From: Lacinutrix jangbogonensis
Lineage (GTDB): Bacteria; Bacteroidota; Bacteroidia; Flavobacteriales; Flavobacteriaceae
DNA length: 64,000 nt
Assembly: GCF_000797445.1 (NCBI RefSeq)
Contig: NZ_JSWF01000025.1
Location: 62,001-126,000, forward strand
Direction: 5' to 3'
This document shows positions 9,778-17,526 of this stretch, one piece after another. Within the stretch, counting starts at the first letter, position 1. Every line of letters begins with the position of its first letter. The notes beneath the pieces are model-generated. The model ran no database searches, was not told the origin of the DNA, and saw only the letters and a program-made list of their open reading frames with translations. The position numbers and the translations under genes are program-made.

Positions 9778-10380
9778 TTATGATTTCAAAGTTTGAATAT
9801 CAAAATCACTTAATAAGAAAATTTTGAACAATTCTGAATTATCATTGAGAATCGCTTTCCTAGTTTCAGGCTCTATCATTTGAGGTTGTATCATTTTTGA
9901 TTTTATGTTATTTATCAATCCTGCTTGTTCTAATATTTTAAAGGTGACTTGTTTTACCTTTTTTTGAGTGACTTCAGTTAGTTGCTCCATTTCTGGATGC
10001 TGTTCTGCCTTTCGACGGAAAAAAGAAAGGTAATCACCTTCTGTGATCTCATAATCATATACTAAATACTTTTCACGGATTACTTCGATAATAAAATCAC
10101 GTATAAAAGCGAAATTTTTACATGCTGCAATGAATGTCATTTCATTCTGAACTTTATAACTACCTTCTAGTAGCATCATTTTTTGATTTTCTGTTAGCGT
10201 ATTAAGCCATTTACACATCTCTTTATAATACCGATTTCCTGTTGCTCTTTTACCGTTACCCAAAACACCTTCAATGTCTTCAATTGGATGCTCTAAGACA
10301 TGCTTAGCCACGAGCACTAATTCTCTCGTGCGAAGAGAAGCAGCAGTAAATGAAAACTTATATTTCTTTATTGCAACCAT
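9778..10380 (-). CDS. brxA: BREX protein BrxA (DUF1819 family)
   Basis: A 200-residue protein beginning MVAIKKYKFSFTAASL, with a helical NusB-like build (RTRELVLVAKHVLE, then NRYYKEMCKWLNTLT). This is the DUF1819/BrxA family, a small DNA-binding core component and usually the first structural BREX gene. Its ATG shares one base with the stop of the small upstream regulator (TAATG), which suggests translational coupling. Confidence 0.92.
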   Translation of the reverse strand: MVAIKKYKFSFTAASLRTRELVLVAKHVLEHPIEDIEGVLGNGKRATGNRYYKEMCKWLNTLTENQKMMLLEGSYKVQNEMTFIAACKNFAFIRDFIIEVIREKYLVYDYEITEGDYLSFFRRKAEQHPEMEQLTEVTQKKVKQVTFKILEQAGLINNIKSKMIQPQMIEPETRKAILNDNSELFKIFLLSDFDIQTLKS

Positions 10381-10556
10381 TAACTCGTTAATTCTGTTAA
10401 TGGAATATTTAAAATCTCACTTATTTTCTGACAGTTTTTTAAGGTTGGTTCACTTTTACCTTTCACCCAATTACTAACAGAAACTTCGCTAACACCTATT
10501 TTATTTGCAAGCCATTTTTGTTTAACTCCTTTCGATTTCAAAAATTCTTTAAGCAT
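10380..10556 (-). CDS. Small Cro/C1-type HTH regulator heading the BREX operon
   Basis: A 58-codon gene that a 60-residue cut-off would miss. It begins MLKEFLKSKGVKQKWLANKI and contains GVSEVSVSNWVKGKSEPTL, a clear XRE/Cro-C1 helix-turn-helix in which residues ~12-34 form the DNA-binding helices. The ATG is at 10556 and the TAA shares its last A with the ATG of brxA. The protein is only a DNA-binding domain with no sensor part, so dimeric autoregulation of the operon is likely. Known BREX regulators such as BrxR are larger WYL-domain proteins, so this is a different type. Confidence 0.85.
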   Translation of the reverse strand: MLKEFLKSKGVKQKWLANKIGVSEVSVSNWVKGKSEPTLKNCQKISEILNIPLTELTS

Positions 10557-10592
10557 ATCTAGTTTAATAAAAATTAAAGTTTGTCTTCATAT

Positions 10593-10600
10593 CAAAGTTA
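10593..10600 (-). promoter_or_regulatory. Candidate -7 element (TAACTTTG) of the BREX operon
   Basis: On the minus strand TAACTTTG matches the Bacteroidota TAnnTTTG element and lies 36 bp before the regulator ATG. No convincing -33 TTTG is visible at the right distance, so only the -7 half is supported. Confidence 0.45.
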
Positions 10601-10731
10601 AGAAAAATGTTTAATAGAAAACATGATTTTTATTAGTTATTGCTTTTTTTTAAAACAAACCGATAATCTACTCAAGACTTGCCCATTAAGGTGTTATTCA
10701 ATTTTATGCCAGTAAAATATTTAATAACTAT

Positions 10732-10917
10732 TTACTTCCTGTACATTACATCATATAATATAAGTGCCATTCCAACACATAACATTGGAAATCCAATCCA
10801 TAATAACATTCTACTGCCATTAATTGCGGAATGCATAAAGCCTATTCCAAAGCACTGTACCACAAATCCAATTATAGATAAAGTATGTTTTTTTACGTTT
10901 GAAATTTTAATCTTCAT
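10732..10917 (-). CDS. Small two-helix membrane protein of unknown function
   Basis: 61 residues from ATG 10917 (MKIKISNVKKHTL). Two hydrophobic segments are seen, SIIGFVVQCFGIGFM and MLLWIGFPMLCVGMALILY, with a positively charged N-terminus. The start lies inside the last 11 bp of the upstream secreted-protein gene, in another frame, which suggests coupled expression. An in-frame ATG at 10968 would add 17 residues but overlaps the neighbour more. No family recognised. Confidence 0.55.
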   Translation of the reverse strand: MKIKISNVKKHTLSIIGFVVQCFGIGFMHSAINGSRMLLWIGFPMLCVGMALILYDVMYRK

Positions 10918-11629
10918 CAAAAAAGAATTCATGGATTTCGATAATATTGCCTCTTTTAATTTGCACAAGATCTTTAGTATCTTTTATAAAAATCCCTAGA
11001 GATCTTTCGTTGTAAAGTAATTTCATTTTAGATGAATAATCTGTAACCACGTACATATCGCCAGAAAGCTTAAAAAACGGAATCACTAATTTACTTTTCA
11101 CTTTCACACCTTTGTTAACCACCTTACCTTCTCTTAATGTTGCTTCTAAGGTTTCTTTATTTTTTTCTTCTGAAGACACTTGAACATAAGCAACCATCAT
11201 GTTCATCCATTCTGTATCCTCTATTAAATACCAATTCACTTTCTCGAAATCTATACCGTATTCACTAATCCAACCACGACTGGTAAACCCAAAGAGTATT
11301 TGTTTTTTACCATCTAATTCTGGCTTATTGCTTGGTGTAAATTCTTGAATTTTAAAGGTTATTACGGAAGCTGAAGACATATCTTTTAGTTTTTTTCCAT
11401 TAAAATCGAGTGTTTTTAAGGAAAAACTAGCAAGACTTGGTTCGTTTGTTAACACCCATTGTGTAGCGGTTAGCTCTGCGCGTTCTTTCATTTGCTCCAC
11501 TGCTGCAATACCTATTCCAATGGCTAAAATCCCGCCTACTACAGCTGCAGCAGCTTTGTTTTGGGTGTATGATTGTTTTGGAATTAAGACCATTGCCAAT
11601 AGACTTAAAATTAGAATTAGTTTTTTCAT
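10907..11629 (-). CDS. Secreted protein of unknown function
   Basis: 240 residues with an N-terminal signal peptide (MKKLILILSLLAMVLIPKQS, ending near YTQ). A short glycine/alanine-rich hydrophobic stretch follows (AAAAVVGGILAIGIGIAAVE, residues ~27-45) that may be a second membrane segment. The rest is mixed beta/alpha with an acidic C-terminus (EFFFDED). I recognise no family. It overlaps the small membrane protein downstream and is separated by a terminator from the two-component genes upstream. Confidence 0.6.
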   Translation of the reverse strand: MKKLILILSLLAMVLIPKQSYTQNKAAAAVVGGILAIGIGIAAVEQMKERAELTATQWVLTNEPSLASFSLKTLDFNGKKLKDMSSASVITFKIQEFTPSNKPELDGKKQILFGFTSRGWISEYGIDFEKVNWYLIEDTEWMNMMVAYVQVSSEEKNKETLEATLREGKVVNKGVKVKSKLVIPFFKLSGDMYVVTDYSSKMKLLYNERSLGIFIKDTKDLVQIKRGNIIEIHEFFFDED

Positions 11630-11689
11630 TTATACGTTTTTTGAGCTTGTTTTTAAATATGATGCTAACCTAAATCTTTTAAAGAAAAA

Positions 11690-11713
11690 ACCCTTACGGG
11701 AAACCGTAAGGGT
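11690..11713 (-). terminator. Rho-independent terminator after the response regulator
   Basis: A perfect 10-bp stem (ACCCTTACGG / CCGTAAGGGT) with a 4-base loop. On the minus strand it is followed by TTTTTTCTTT, so it terminates the transcript of the two-component operon, 32 bp after the regulator stop. Confidence 0.85.
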
Positions 11714-11744
11714 GAAGAATATTTAATAAAAACAACTAAAAAAA

Positions 11745-12409
11745 TTAAATGAGCCCAATATCTTTAGCAATTGAAACCAAATGAATAGTATTATTAGCAG
11801 CAAACTGTATTTTTAGTTTATTGATTTTCTTTTCTATAGAACTTAAACCAAAAGGTGCCATATTATTACTTTTAAGAAATTGAGAGATTTCATCTTGAGA
11901 TAAACCTAATGATAGCCGACGAAGTAGCTCTACATCGAAATCATCAATCTCTAAATCCGTTTTTGGGTTTAATGCCGATGTCACTTGATGAGATAAATAC
12001 CTATCATTCTTATACACAGCATTAATTGCAGCATTTAGTTCTGTTAAACCTCTTCTGCCTTTGCAAACGTATGCATTTGCCTTATGTTGATTAATTAGTG
12101 TTCTTACTTTTTGCAATCGATCTTCAACAGAATACACTATTATTTTTAAATCTGGATATTCTTTTTTCAACACAGCAACCAAGGCTTCTCCTGAAGTTAT
12201 TTTTTGATTGCGGTGGTCTTTTTTATACGATAGATCGGTAATAAGTAACTCTATTGGTTCTCCATCTAAAGCTGCTTTTTAATTTTTAAGTACGCATCAT
12301 CGCAATACTGGACGTCTTGTACATCTTTAATGTCAAGTGTATCTAAAACGGATAAGACACCTTGATTAACACTCAACAAATCGTCTGAAACTAAAACTTT
12401 TTTAAACAT
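11745..12409 (-). pseudogene. NarL/LuxR-type response regulator, frameshifted as read
   Basis: From ATG 12409 the frame encodes a receiver N-terminus (MFKKVLVSDDLLSVNQG) and meets a stop after KIKKQL. The following frame supplies the rest: ALDGEPIELLITDLSYKK with the phospho-acceptor Asp, the conserved Lys in AYVCKGRRG, and a C-terminal HTH (SLGLSQDEISQFL). Adding one A to the A5 run at 12276-12280 joins both parts into a 221-residue protein of normal length. The start is 2 bp after the kinase gene, so the two form a pair. Either a sequencing error or a recent real frameshift; the coding remainder shows no decay. The later ATG at 12182 would leave a truncated protein. Confidence 0.8.
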
Positions 12410-12411
12410 AC

Positions 12412-14046
12412 CTATACTTTAATTATAGCTTTAAAACCTTTATTGGTTTCAGTTTCAAAAGTAACAGTTCCTTTTATTGTAGAAATACGGTTTTCCACAT
12501 TCTCCAATCCATTTGCCTTTTTTAAAGTGCTACCTACACCATTATCACTATAACTTATAATTAGTTTATCTGTTGATTTTTCAAAATTTATAATAACGAA
12601 TGACGCTTCGCTATGCTTCCTCATATTCACCATTAATTCTTGTAAAACCCTGTAAATGGTCATTTTTTTTAACTTTGAATACGATTGCCAGTCTATTTTA
12701 GTCAAGTTTTTAGTTATCACATTTGTAGTACCGCTTTTATAATTAAGCAATAAATCTGTTAATACCTCTTCAAAATTTTCGGTGACAACAATTGCGTTAT
12801 TTTCTCTTGAAATATCTCTAGTCTTTGTATAAATTGACTCTAGATCATCTAAAACAGACTCATTAGTGGTGGAATCAATTTGAAGTTTGGTCATAACATG
12901 ATAGACATCGTTAGCAACCTCATCATGTATTTTTTCAGAGATACGCGCTTCAGTTTTGTAAACTTCTTCTAATTTTTGCTTTTTGTGTCTAGATTTTAGT
13001 ATTAGAATAAAAGAGATCCCAGAAATAAATATAAGTACTGCTATAAGTTTATATAATTGACTTTTCGCTTTTTCCTCTTGAGATTTAAACTCACTAGTTG
13101 TTAAATCATATTTTAATAAGGCAAACTTATTTTGGTTTTGCTTTCTAGCCAATGCTAAACTATCACTAAACTTTCTGTATTCTTTAATTACCGAATAGTC
13201 TTCCAAGTCTAAACGCAATTTTAAAGCATCTTCTCTATACGAAGGTCTGTTAACAAAATCTGCAATATTATAAGCCTTTAAAGCATAAGTAATCGCTTGT
13301 AAAGAATCTTCTTTGCTCGTGTAATATTGAGATAGATTTGTATAACTAGAATACAAATCGGAACTGTCTTTTAGCTGTTTTCTTAATTCTAAAGCTTGCA
13401 ATAGGTAGGATAAAGATCCTTCTTTATTCAAATTTAATTTAATGAGCCCTAAATTATTTAAAACTCTCGCTTTTTCGGAAGTATTAGTAACTCTGTCGAA
13501 GATATCAACAGCATCGAGCAATACTATTTCTGCTGCTTTAAATTTATTTTGATCTTTTAAAATATTGGATATATTATTATAAATAACTAAAGTATCTTTA
13601 GACTTCTTGGTTAAACCTAGTGCTTCATTATACTTATTAATAGCTTCTGAATATATTTTTTGTTCATGGTATAGTTTCCCTAAGTGGTTCCATAGAATCT
13701 TTCTTAACCAGGTATTATAATCACTATTTTCTAGTTTATCTAATATTGCTATTGCTCTTACCGCAAAAGTTTCACTTTCACCATAAAAACCAGTCTTAAA
13801 ATCTATTATTGAAATAAAATACAAATCATAAGCCGCTCCAATTTTATAATTTATTTTCTCATTATTAGCTAAATGCCTTTTAAAAAATTGGTATGCTTTG
13901 GAAAGATCATGTCCAGATTGCCCTAAATTAATTCTTTTTGAATGGTAATCTAAACTGTCTACAGGGTGTTGGGCAAACCCAACATTAAAGCATAATAATG
14001 TAAAGACTGGCAAAAAAAAGAGGAATGAATTTCTTAATGATTTCAT
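12412..14046 (-). CDS. TPR-containing sensor histidine kinase
   Basis: 544 residues: signal peptide (FLPVFTLLCFNVGFAQ), a periplasmic region of tetratricopeptide-like repeats (~residues 60-300, e.g. SEAINKYNEALGL), one transmembrane helix (LIAVLIFISGISFILIL), then a HisKA_3-like dimerisation segment with H374 in SEKIHDEVANDVYHV and a HATPase domain (ELMVNMRKHSEA, SDNGVG, GLENVENRI). It phosphorylates the adjacent NarL-type regulator. Proteins of this layout are common in Flavobacteriia; the signal sensed is unknown. Confidence 0.88.
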   Translation of the reverse strand: MKSLRNSFLFFLPVFTLLCFNVGFAQHPVDSLDYHSKRINLGQSGHDLSKAYQFFKRHLANNEKINYKIGAAYDLYFISIIDFKTGFYGESETFAVRAIAILDKLENSDYNTWLRKILWNHLGKLYHEQKIYSEAINKYNEALGLTKKSKDTLVIYNNISNILKDQNKFKAAEIVLLDAVDIFDRVTNTSEKARVLNNLGLIKLNLNKEGSLSYLLQALELRKQLKDSSDLYSSYTNLSQYYTSKEDSLQAITYALKAYNIADFVNRPSYREDALKLRLDLEDYSVIKEYRKFSDSLALARKQNQNKFALLKYDLTTSEFKSQEEKAKSQLYKLIAVLIFISGISFILILKSRHKKQKLEEVYKTEARISEKIHDEVANDVYHVMTKLQIDSTTNESVLDDLESIYTKTRDISRENNAIVVTENFEEVLTDLLLNYKSGTTNVITKNLTKIDWQSYSKLKKMTIYRVLQELMVNMRKHSEASFVIINFEKSTDKLIISYSDNGVGSTLKKANGLENVENRISTIKGTVTFETETNKGFKAIIKV

Positions 14047-14829
14047 TCCTCTAAAATAGAAACAAAATTTTAGTTATTTACTACCTTGACTCGTTTTTCA
14101 TCATATGTTGATTATCGTATTGAATCTATAAAAACACGACTGTAGAACTTATATAAAATATTTATTAATTACATGAAAATTTTACTAAATTGCAGTTCAA
14201 TTTATTTTTTTAACCCAAGGTTAAACTGCATACGATTGCATACGATTTAGAAAAACACAAAGCTTGGTAATCCCTATAAACAGGCGTTTTTGAATTTATT
14301 TTAATAATTCATAACTCGGAGGTCATGGGATAAATTGTCGCTCTCTATATAGGCTGAATTCATTGCAATACTATTTTATATCTAAAGCTTATCACACGCA
14401 AATATTAAGTATAAATAAACTGTCTACACAAAAAAACTACAGCTCTAAAAAACTTTTGTAATACCTAATAAAATAAACTTGCCATTAGAAATAATATCGT
14501 AAAGTTAAAAGCGCTTTCAACTATAAAGAGACTTACAATAAATAACATGCTAATAATACATTAGTAAGCTATTCATTTTATAATGTTGATATCATAAGTG
14601 TTGATTAGCTATATACTTTTAAGATTATTGATATTAACACCATTGGGTTAATGCTATTTTTATATGACATAATAAACAATTTGAAACCTAGTAAAGCTTA
14701 AAAGGAAATGGAGTTAACAGTGTAAATTCAATTATAACCGGTAGTTGTATTTCAGGATAAAACATTAAAAAAAATAATTTGTAACATTTTGACATTCTTT
14801 GTCTCTAAATAAAAAGTAAAAGAAACAAA
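14047..14829. other. 783-bp intergenic region between divergent operons
   Basis: No gene could be supported. It holds a 7-bp inverted repeat just upstream of the kinase start (CTAAAAT/ATTTTAG, 14051-14073), a perfect tandem copy of TGCATACGAT at 14227-14246, and at its right end an ECF-type promoter. The rest is A+T-rich with stops in all frames examined. Confidence 0.6.
14780..14808 (+). promoter_or_regulatory. Candidate ECF sigma promoter of the hydrolase-sigma operon
   Basis: TGTAAC at 14780-14785 and GTCTCTAA at 14801-14808 are spaced like the -35 and -10 elements of ECF-sigma promoters in Bacteroidota (TGTAAC ... GTCT). The ATG of the first gene follows 21 bp later. Because the operon encodes an ECF sigma factor, autoregulation is the simplest reading. 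Motif knowledge plus position only. Confidence 0.5.
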
Positions 14830-15762
14830 ATGAAAAAAACAATCACATTACTAGTATTTATCTTAGCCTCTTTAACATTAAGTTCTCAAACAATTTATTC
14901 AAAAGCATTTGGAGACCCAAACAATAAACCAATAATTTACCTTCACGGTGGACCTGGATACAACGCTATAGGTTTTGAATTAACAACAGCAAAAAAACTT
15001 GCCGATAATGGTTTTTATGTCATTGTCTATGATAGACGTGGCGAAGGCAGATCTCCAGATCAAAATGCGAAATTCACTTTTCAAGAAACCTATGATGACT
15101 TAGACGCCATTTATAAAAAATTCAATTTAAAAAGTGCTAACATAATAGGACATAGTTTTGGAGGTATAATTGGAACGCTATATGCAGAACACTATCCAGA
15201 AAAAATAAAATCGCTAATAGTGGTAGCGGCACCATTATCTATGCAAGACACCTTTTCTACTATTATAAAAACGTCGAAAAGCATGTACGAAAAGAATAAA
15301 GACAGTACTAATTTAAAGTACATTGGCATGCTTGAGAACATGGATAAAAAGTCCTTAGAATATAGCTCATACAGTTTTGGACATGCCATGCAAAATGGTT
15401 TTTATACTCCAAAAGCGCCCTCTGAAGAAGCCTTAGCAATTTACACAACATTGAAAACAAATTCTACATTTATAACTGATGGCGCTACAATGACCTATGA
15501 AGCACCAAAAGGGTTTTGGAAAAATGAAAATTATACTTCAATAGACCTCACGCAAAACTTAAAGAGTGTCCTAGAAAAGAAAATTCAAATTTTTGGGCTA
15601 TATGGAACTGAAGATGGTTTATATTCAGAAGCACAAATAATGAAACTTAAAAAAATAATACCTTTAAATAATTTTATGTATTTGAAGAACTGTTCTCACA
15701 ACGTTTTTATTGATCAACAAGATCAATTTATAACAGCTTTAAAAACTTGGATCAAGTCATGA
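14830..15762 (+). CDS. Secreted alpha/beta hydrolase (proline iminopeptidase-like)
   Basis: 310 residues with a signal peptide (MKKTITLLVFILASLTLSSQ). The oxyanion-hole motif HGGPG lies near residue 40, the nucleophile elbow is GHSFGG, an EDG near residue 257 may supply the acid, and SHN near residue 289 supplies His. This is the alpha/beta hydrolase superfamily, with HGGPG typical of proline iminopeptidases and related esterases; the substrate is unknown. The gene's TGA overlaps the ATG of the sigma factor (ATGA), so the enzyme and sigma factor are translated from one mRNA. Confidence 0.85.
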   Translation: MKKTITLLVFILASLTLSSQTIYSKAFGDPNNKPIIYLHGGPGYNAIGFELTTAKKLADNGFYVIVYDRRGEGRSPDQNAKFTFQETYDDLDAIYKKFNLKSANIIGHSFGGIIGTLYAEHYPEKIKSLIVVAAPLSMQDTFSTIIKTSKSMYEKNKDSTNLKYIGMLENMDKKSLEYSSYSFGHAMQNGFYTPKAPSEEALAIYTTLKTNSTFITDGATMTYEAPKGFWKNENYTSIDLTQNLKSVLEKKIQIFGLYGTEDGLYSEAQIMKLKKIIPLNNFMYLKNCSHNVFIDQQDQFITALKTWIKS

Positions 15763-16229
15763 CATTTGAAGACATTCATAAAACGTATTGGCCAAAGGTA
15801 TATCGCCAGTGCATAGGATATATTAACGATCCTGATGCCGCGAAAGACCTTACTCAAGAAACGTTTATAAAAGTTTGGCAACAGTTGCCCAAATTCCGCA
15901 ATGAATCTTCGATAGGAACTTGGATTTTTAGAATTGCTGTAAATACCTGCTTAGGACAAATTAGGAAAGATAAAAAGATGCCAAAATCTGAATTACCAAT
16001 GGGATTGGTCGCCGAAGTATTAGAAGACAAAGAGCCAGAAATGCAGTTTTTATACCAATGTATTTCGGAACTTCCTGAAATTGAACGTATCATAATAGCA
16101 CTAGAATTGGAAGATTTAAAACAGAAAGAAATAGCAAAAATTGTTGGTCTTTCTGAAATTAATGTTAGAGTAAGAATACATCGAATAAAAGAAAAATTAA
16201 CCAAAAAATTCCAGAAAAATGAAAGATAA
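15759..16229 (+). CDS. ECF-family RNA polymerase sigma factor
   Basis: 156 residues from ATG 15759. Region 2 is clear (DPDAAKDLTQETFIKVWQQL, then SSIGTWIFRIAVN), and region 4 ends with an HTH (LKQKEIAKIVGLSEINVRVR). An ATG at 15747 would add four residues, but the ATGA overlap with the hydrolase stop favours 15759. The downstream membrane gene overlaps by 11 bp and is the likely anti-sigma partner. The operon probably responds to an envelope signal. Confidence 0.9.
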   Translation: MTFEDIHKTYWPKVYRQCIGYINDPDAAKDLTQETFIKVWQQLPKFRNESSIGTWIFRIAVNTCLGQIRKDKKMPKSELPMGLVAEVLEDKEPEMQFLYQCISELPEIERIIIALELEDLKQKEIAKIVGLSEINVRVRIHRIKEKLTKKFQKNER

Positions 16230-16809
16230 TATAGACTTTAAACAGTACTGGAATAAACAAAAAATTGAAACTCCAGCACCAAAAGAACTCATAAAAAAAG
16301 CCAATGAGTTTAAAAGAAAAACGCGCTTTAAACTAATTGCTGCCAACCTTGTATTACTAGCTACTTGTATGGGCATTAGTTTTATTTGGTTTTATTATCA
16401 ACCTGAGTTCTTGACTACCAAAATTGGAATTGTATTATGTATAATAGCCATGTTAATATACCTAGCATTCCATAATACATTAGCTCCGCTCCTTTTAAAT
16501 CACAGCCTTGAGTTAGACACTAAAACGCAACTAAAACAGTTGATAACACTTAAAGAAAAGCAACGTTTTCAGCAAACAACGCTATTAAACGGCTATTTTA
16601 TTTTACTCTCTTTAGGATTAGGACTTTATATGTATGAGTATGTGGTTAGAATGCGTTTGCCTTGGGCTATTTTTTCTTATGGCAGCGTCCTTTTCTGGAT
16701 TGCTATAAATGCATTCTATTTTAGACCAAAAATCATAAAAAAACAACAAACTCAATTGGATAAACTGATAACTCAATTAAAAGATTTCAAAGCACAACTA
16801 ACTGATTAA
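16219..16809 (+). CDS. Membrane protein, probable anti-sigma partner
   Basis: 196 residues. A soluble N-terminus of about 35 residues is followed by four hydrophobic helices (LIAANLVLLATCMGISFIWF; IGIVLCIIAMLIYLAF; LLNGYFILLSLGLGLYMY; AIFSYGSVLFWIAINAFY) and a charged cytoplasmic tail. It overlaps the ECF sigma gene by 11 bp, the usual arrangement for sigma/anti-sigma pairs. No named anti-sigma domain is recognised, so the role rests on context. Confidence 0.6.
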   Translation: MKDNIDFKQYWNKQKIETPAPKELIKKANEFKRKTRFKLIAANLVLLATCMGISFIWFYYQPEFLTTKIGIVLCIIAMLIYLAFHNTLAPLLLNHSLELDTKTQLKQLITLKEKQRFQQTTLLNGYFILLSLGLGLYMYEYVVRMRLPWAIFSYGSVLFWIAINAFYFRPKIIKKQQTQLDKLITQLKDFKAQLTD

Positions 16810-16819
16810 AAAATAAATT

Positions 16820-17206
16820 ATGAACACAAAAATAGTAATGACCTCAAGTGCCATATTCTTGGCGATTATTGGTATCCTTCTATCTTTTTTACCGCATGAA
16901 ATAGCAACTCATTTAACGATTGAACCAAATGCTATTACACTACTCTTTTTTAATATCATGAGCGCGTTATACTTAGGTTTTGGAATTGTAAATTGGATGG
17001 CAAAAGGAACGCTAATAGGCGGTATCTATAATAGACCAATTGCCATTGGAAATCTAATGCATTTTGGAGTCGGTACAATTGCATTAATTAAAGTTGTATC
17101 TCATATCCAAACACATTCAGAAATTATTATTTCGCTCACAATAATGTATTTGATTTTCGCTCTACTTTTTGCTTATATTTTTAGAACAAACCCTACGCAG
17201 TCCTAG
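16820..17206 (+). CDS. Four-helix membrane protein of unknown function
   Basis: 128 residues with four hydrophobic segments (IFLAIIGILLSFLP; LLFFNIMSALYLGFGIVNW; LMHFGVGTIALIKVV; ISLTIMYLIFALLFAYIF). It lies 10 bp after the putative anti-sigma gene in the same orientation and so is probably the last gene of the sigma operon. No family assignment. Confidence 0.55.
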   Translation: MNTKIVMTSSAIFLAIIGILLSFLPHEIATHLTIEPNAITLLFFNIMSALYLGFGIVNWMAKGTLIGGIYNRPIAIGNLMHFGVGTIALIKVVSHIQTHSEIIISLTIMYLIFALLFAYIFRTNPTQS

Positions 17207-17526
17207 ATATAAAATTATAACGAATAGCCTTGAGGAATTTAGAGACGTTGTAGTAATACCAAATATGAGTTACCAAATATCATTATAAACATAAAAAAAG
17301 TGTAAAATCCAGCTCCTTTAAATTTATCAATAATAATTCATGTATCTGCTTTACATTGTATTATGAGATTAAAAATAGAAAAGCTTCAAGTATTTATTAT
17401 TGCAAATAAGTTTAAGCAGTAATTAGCTAAAATTTACGTTACAGTTTTGGTTTGAAAACCTATTTCTATTGTTTAATTCTTTCGTTTTAAGATACGTTGT
17501 GCTTTTTGCTTTTTGCTTAACAAGTT
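17207..17526. other. 320-bp convergent intergenic region
   Basis: It lies between the convergent ends of the sigma operon and the GH101 gene. No gene is supported. It contains two copies of TACCAAATAT (17257-17266 and 17271-17280). No clear terminator hairpin was found. Confidence 0.5.

Noticed and set aside
10679-10999. 106-codon plus-strand frame
   Set aside because: It is antisense to the small membrane protein and the end of the secreted protein gene, which have better start, signal and membrane features.
11745-12182. Stand-alone 145-residue regulator starting at 12182
   Set aside because: It would begin within the receiver domain; the missing N-terminus is present upstream in another frame, joined at a poly-A run.
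14051-14073. Terminator or riboswitch upstream of the histidine kinase
   Set aside because: Only a 7-bp A+T inverted repeat with no T run in the right place and no further structure.
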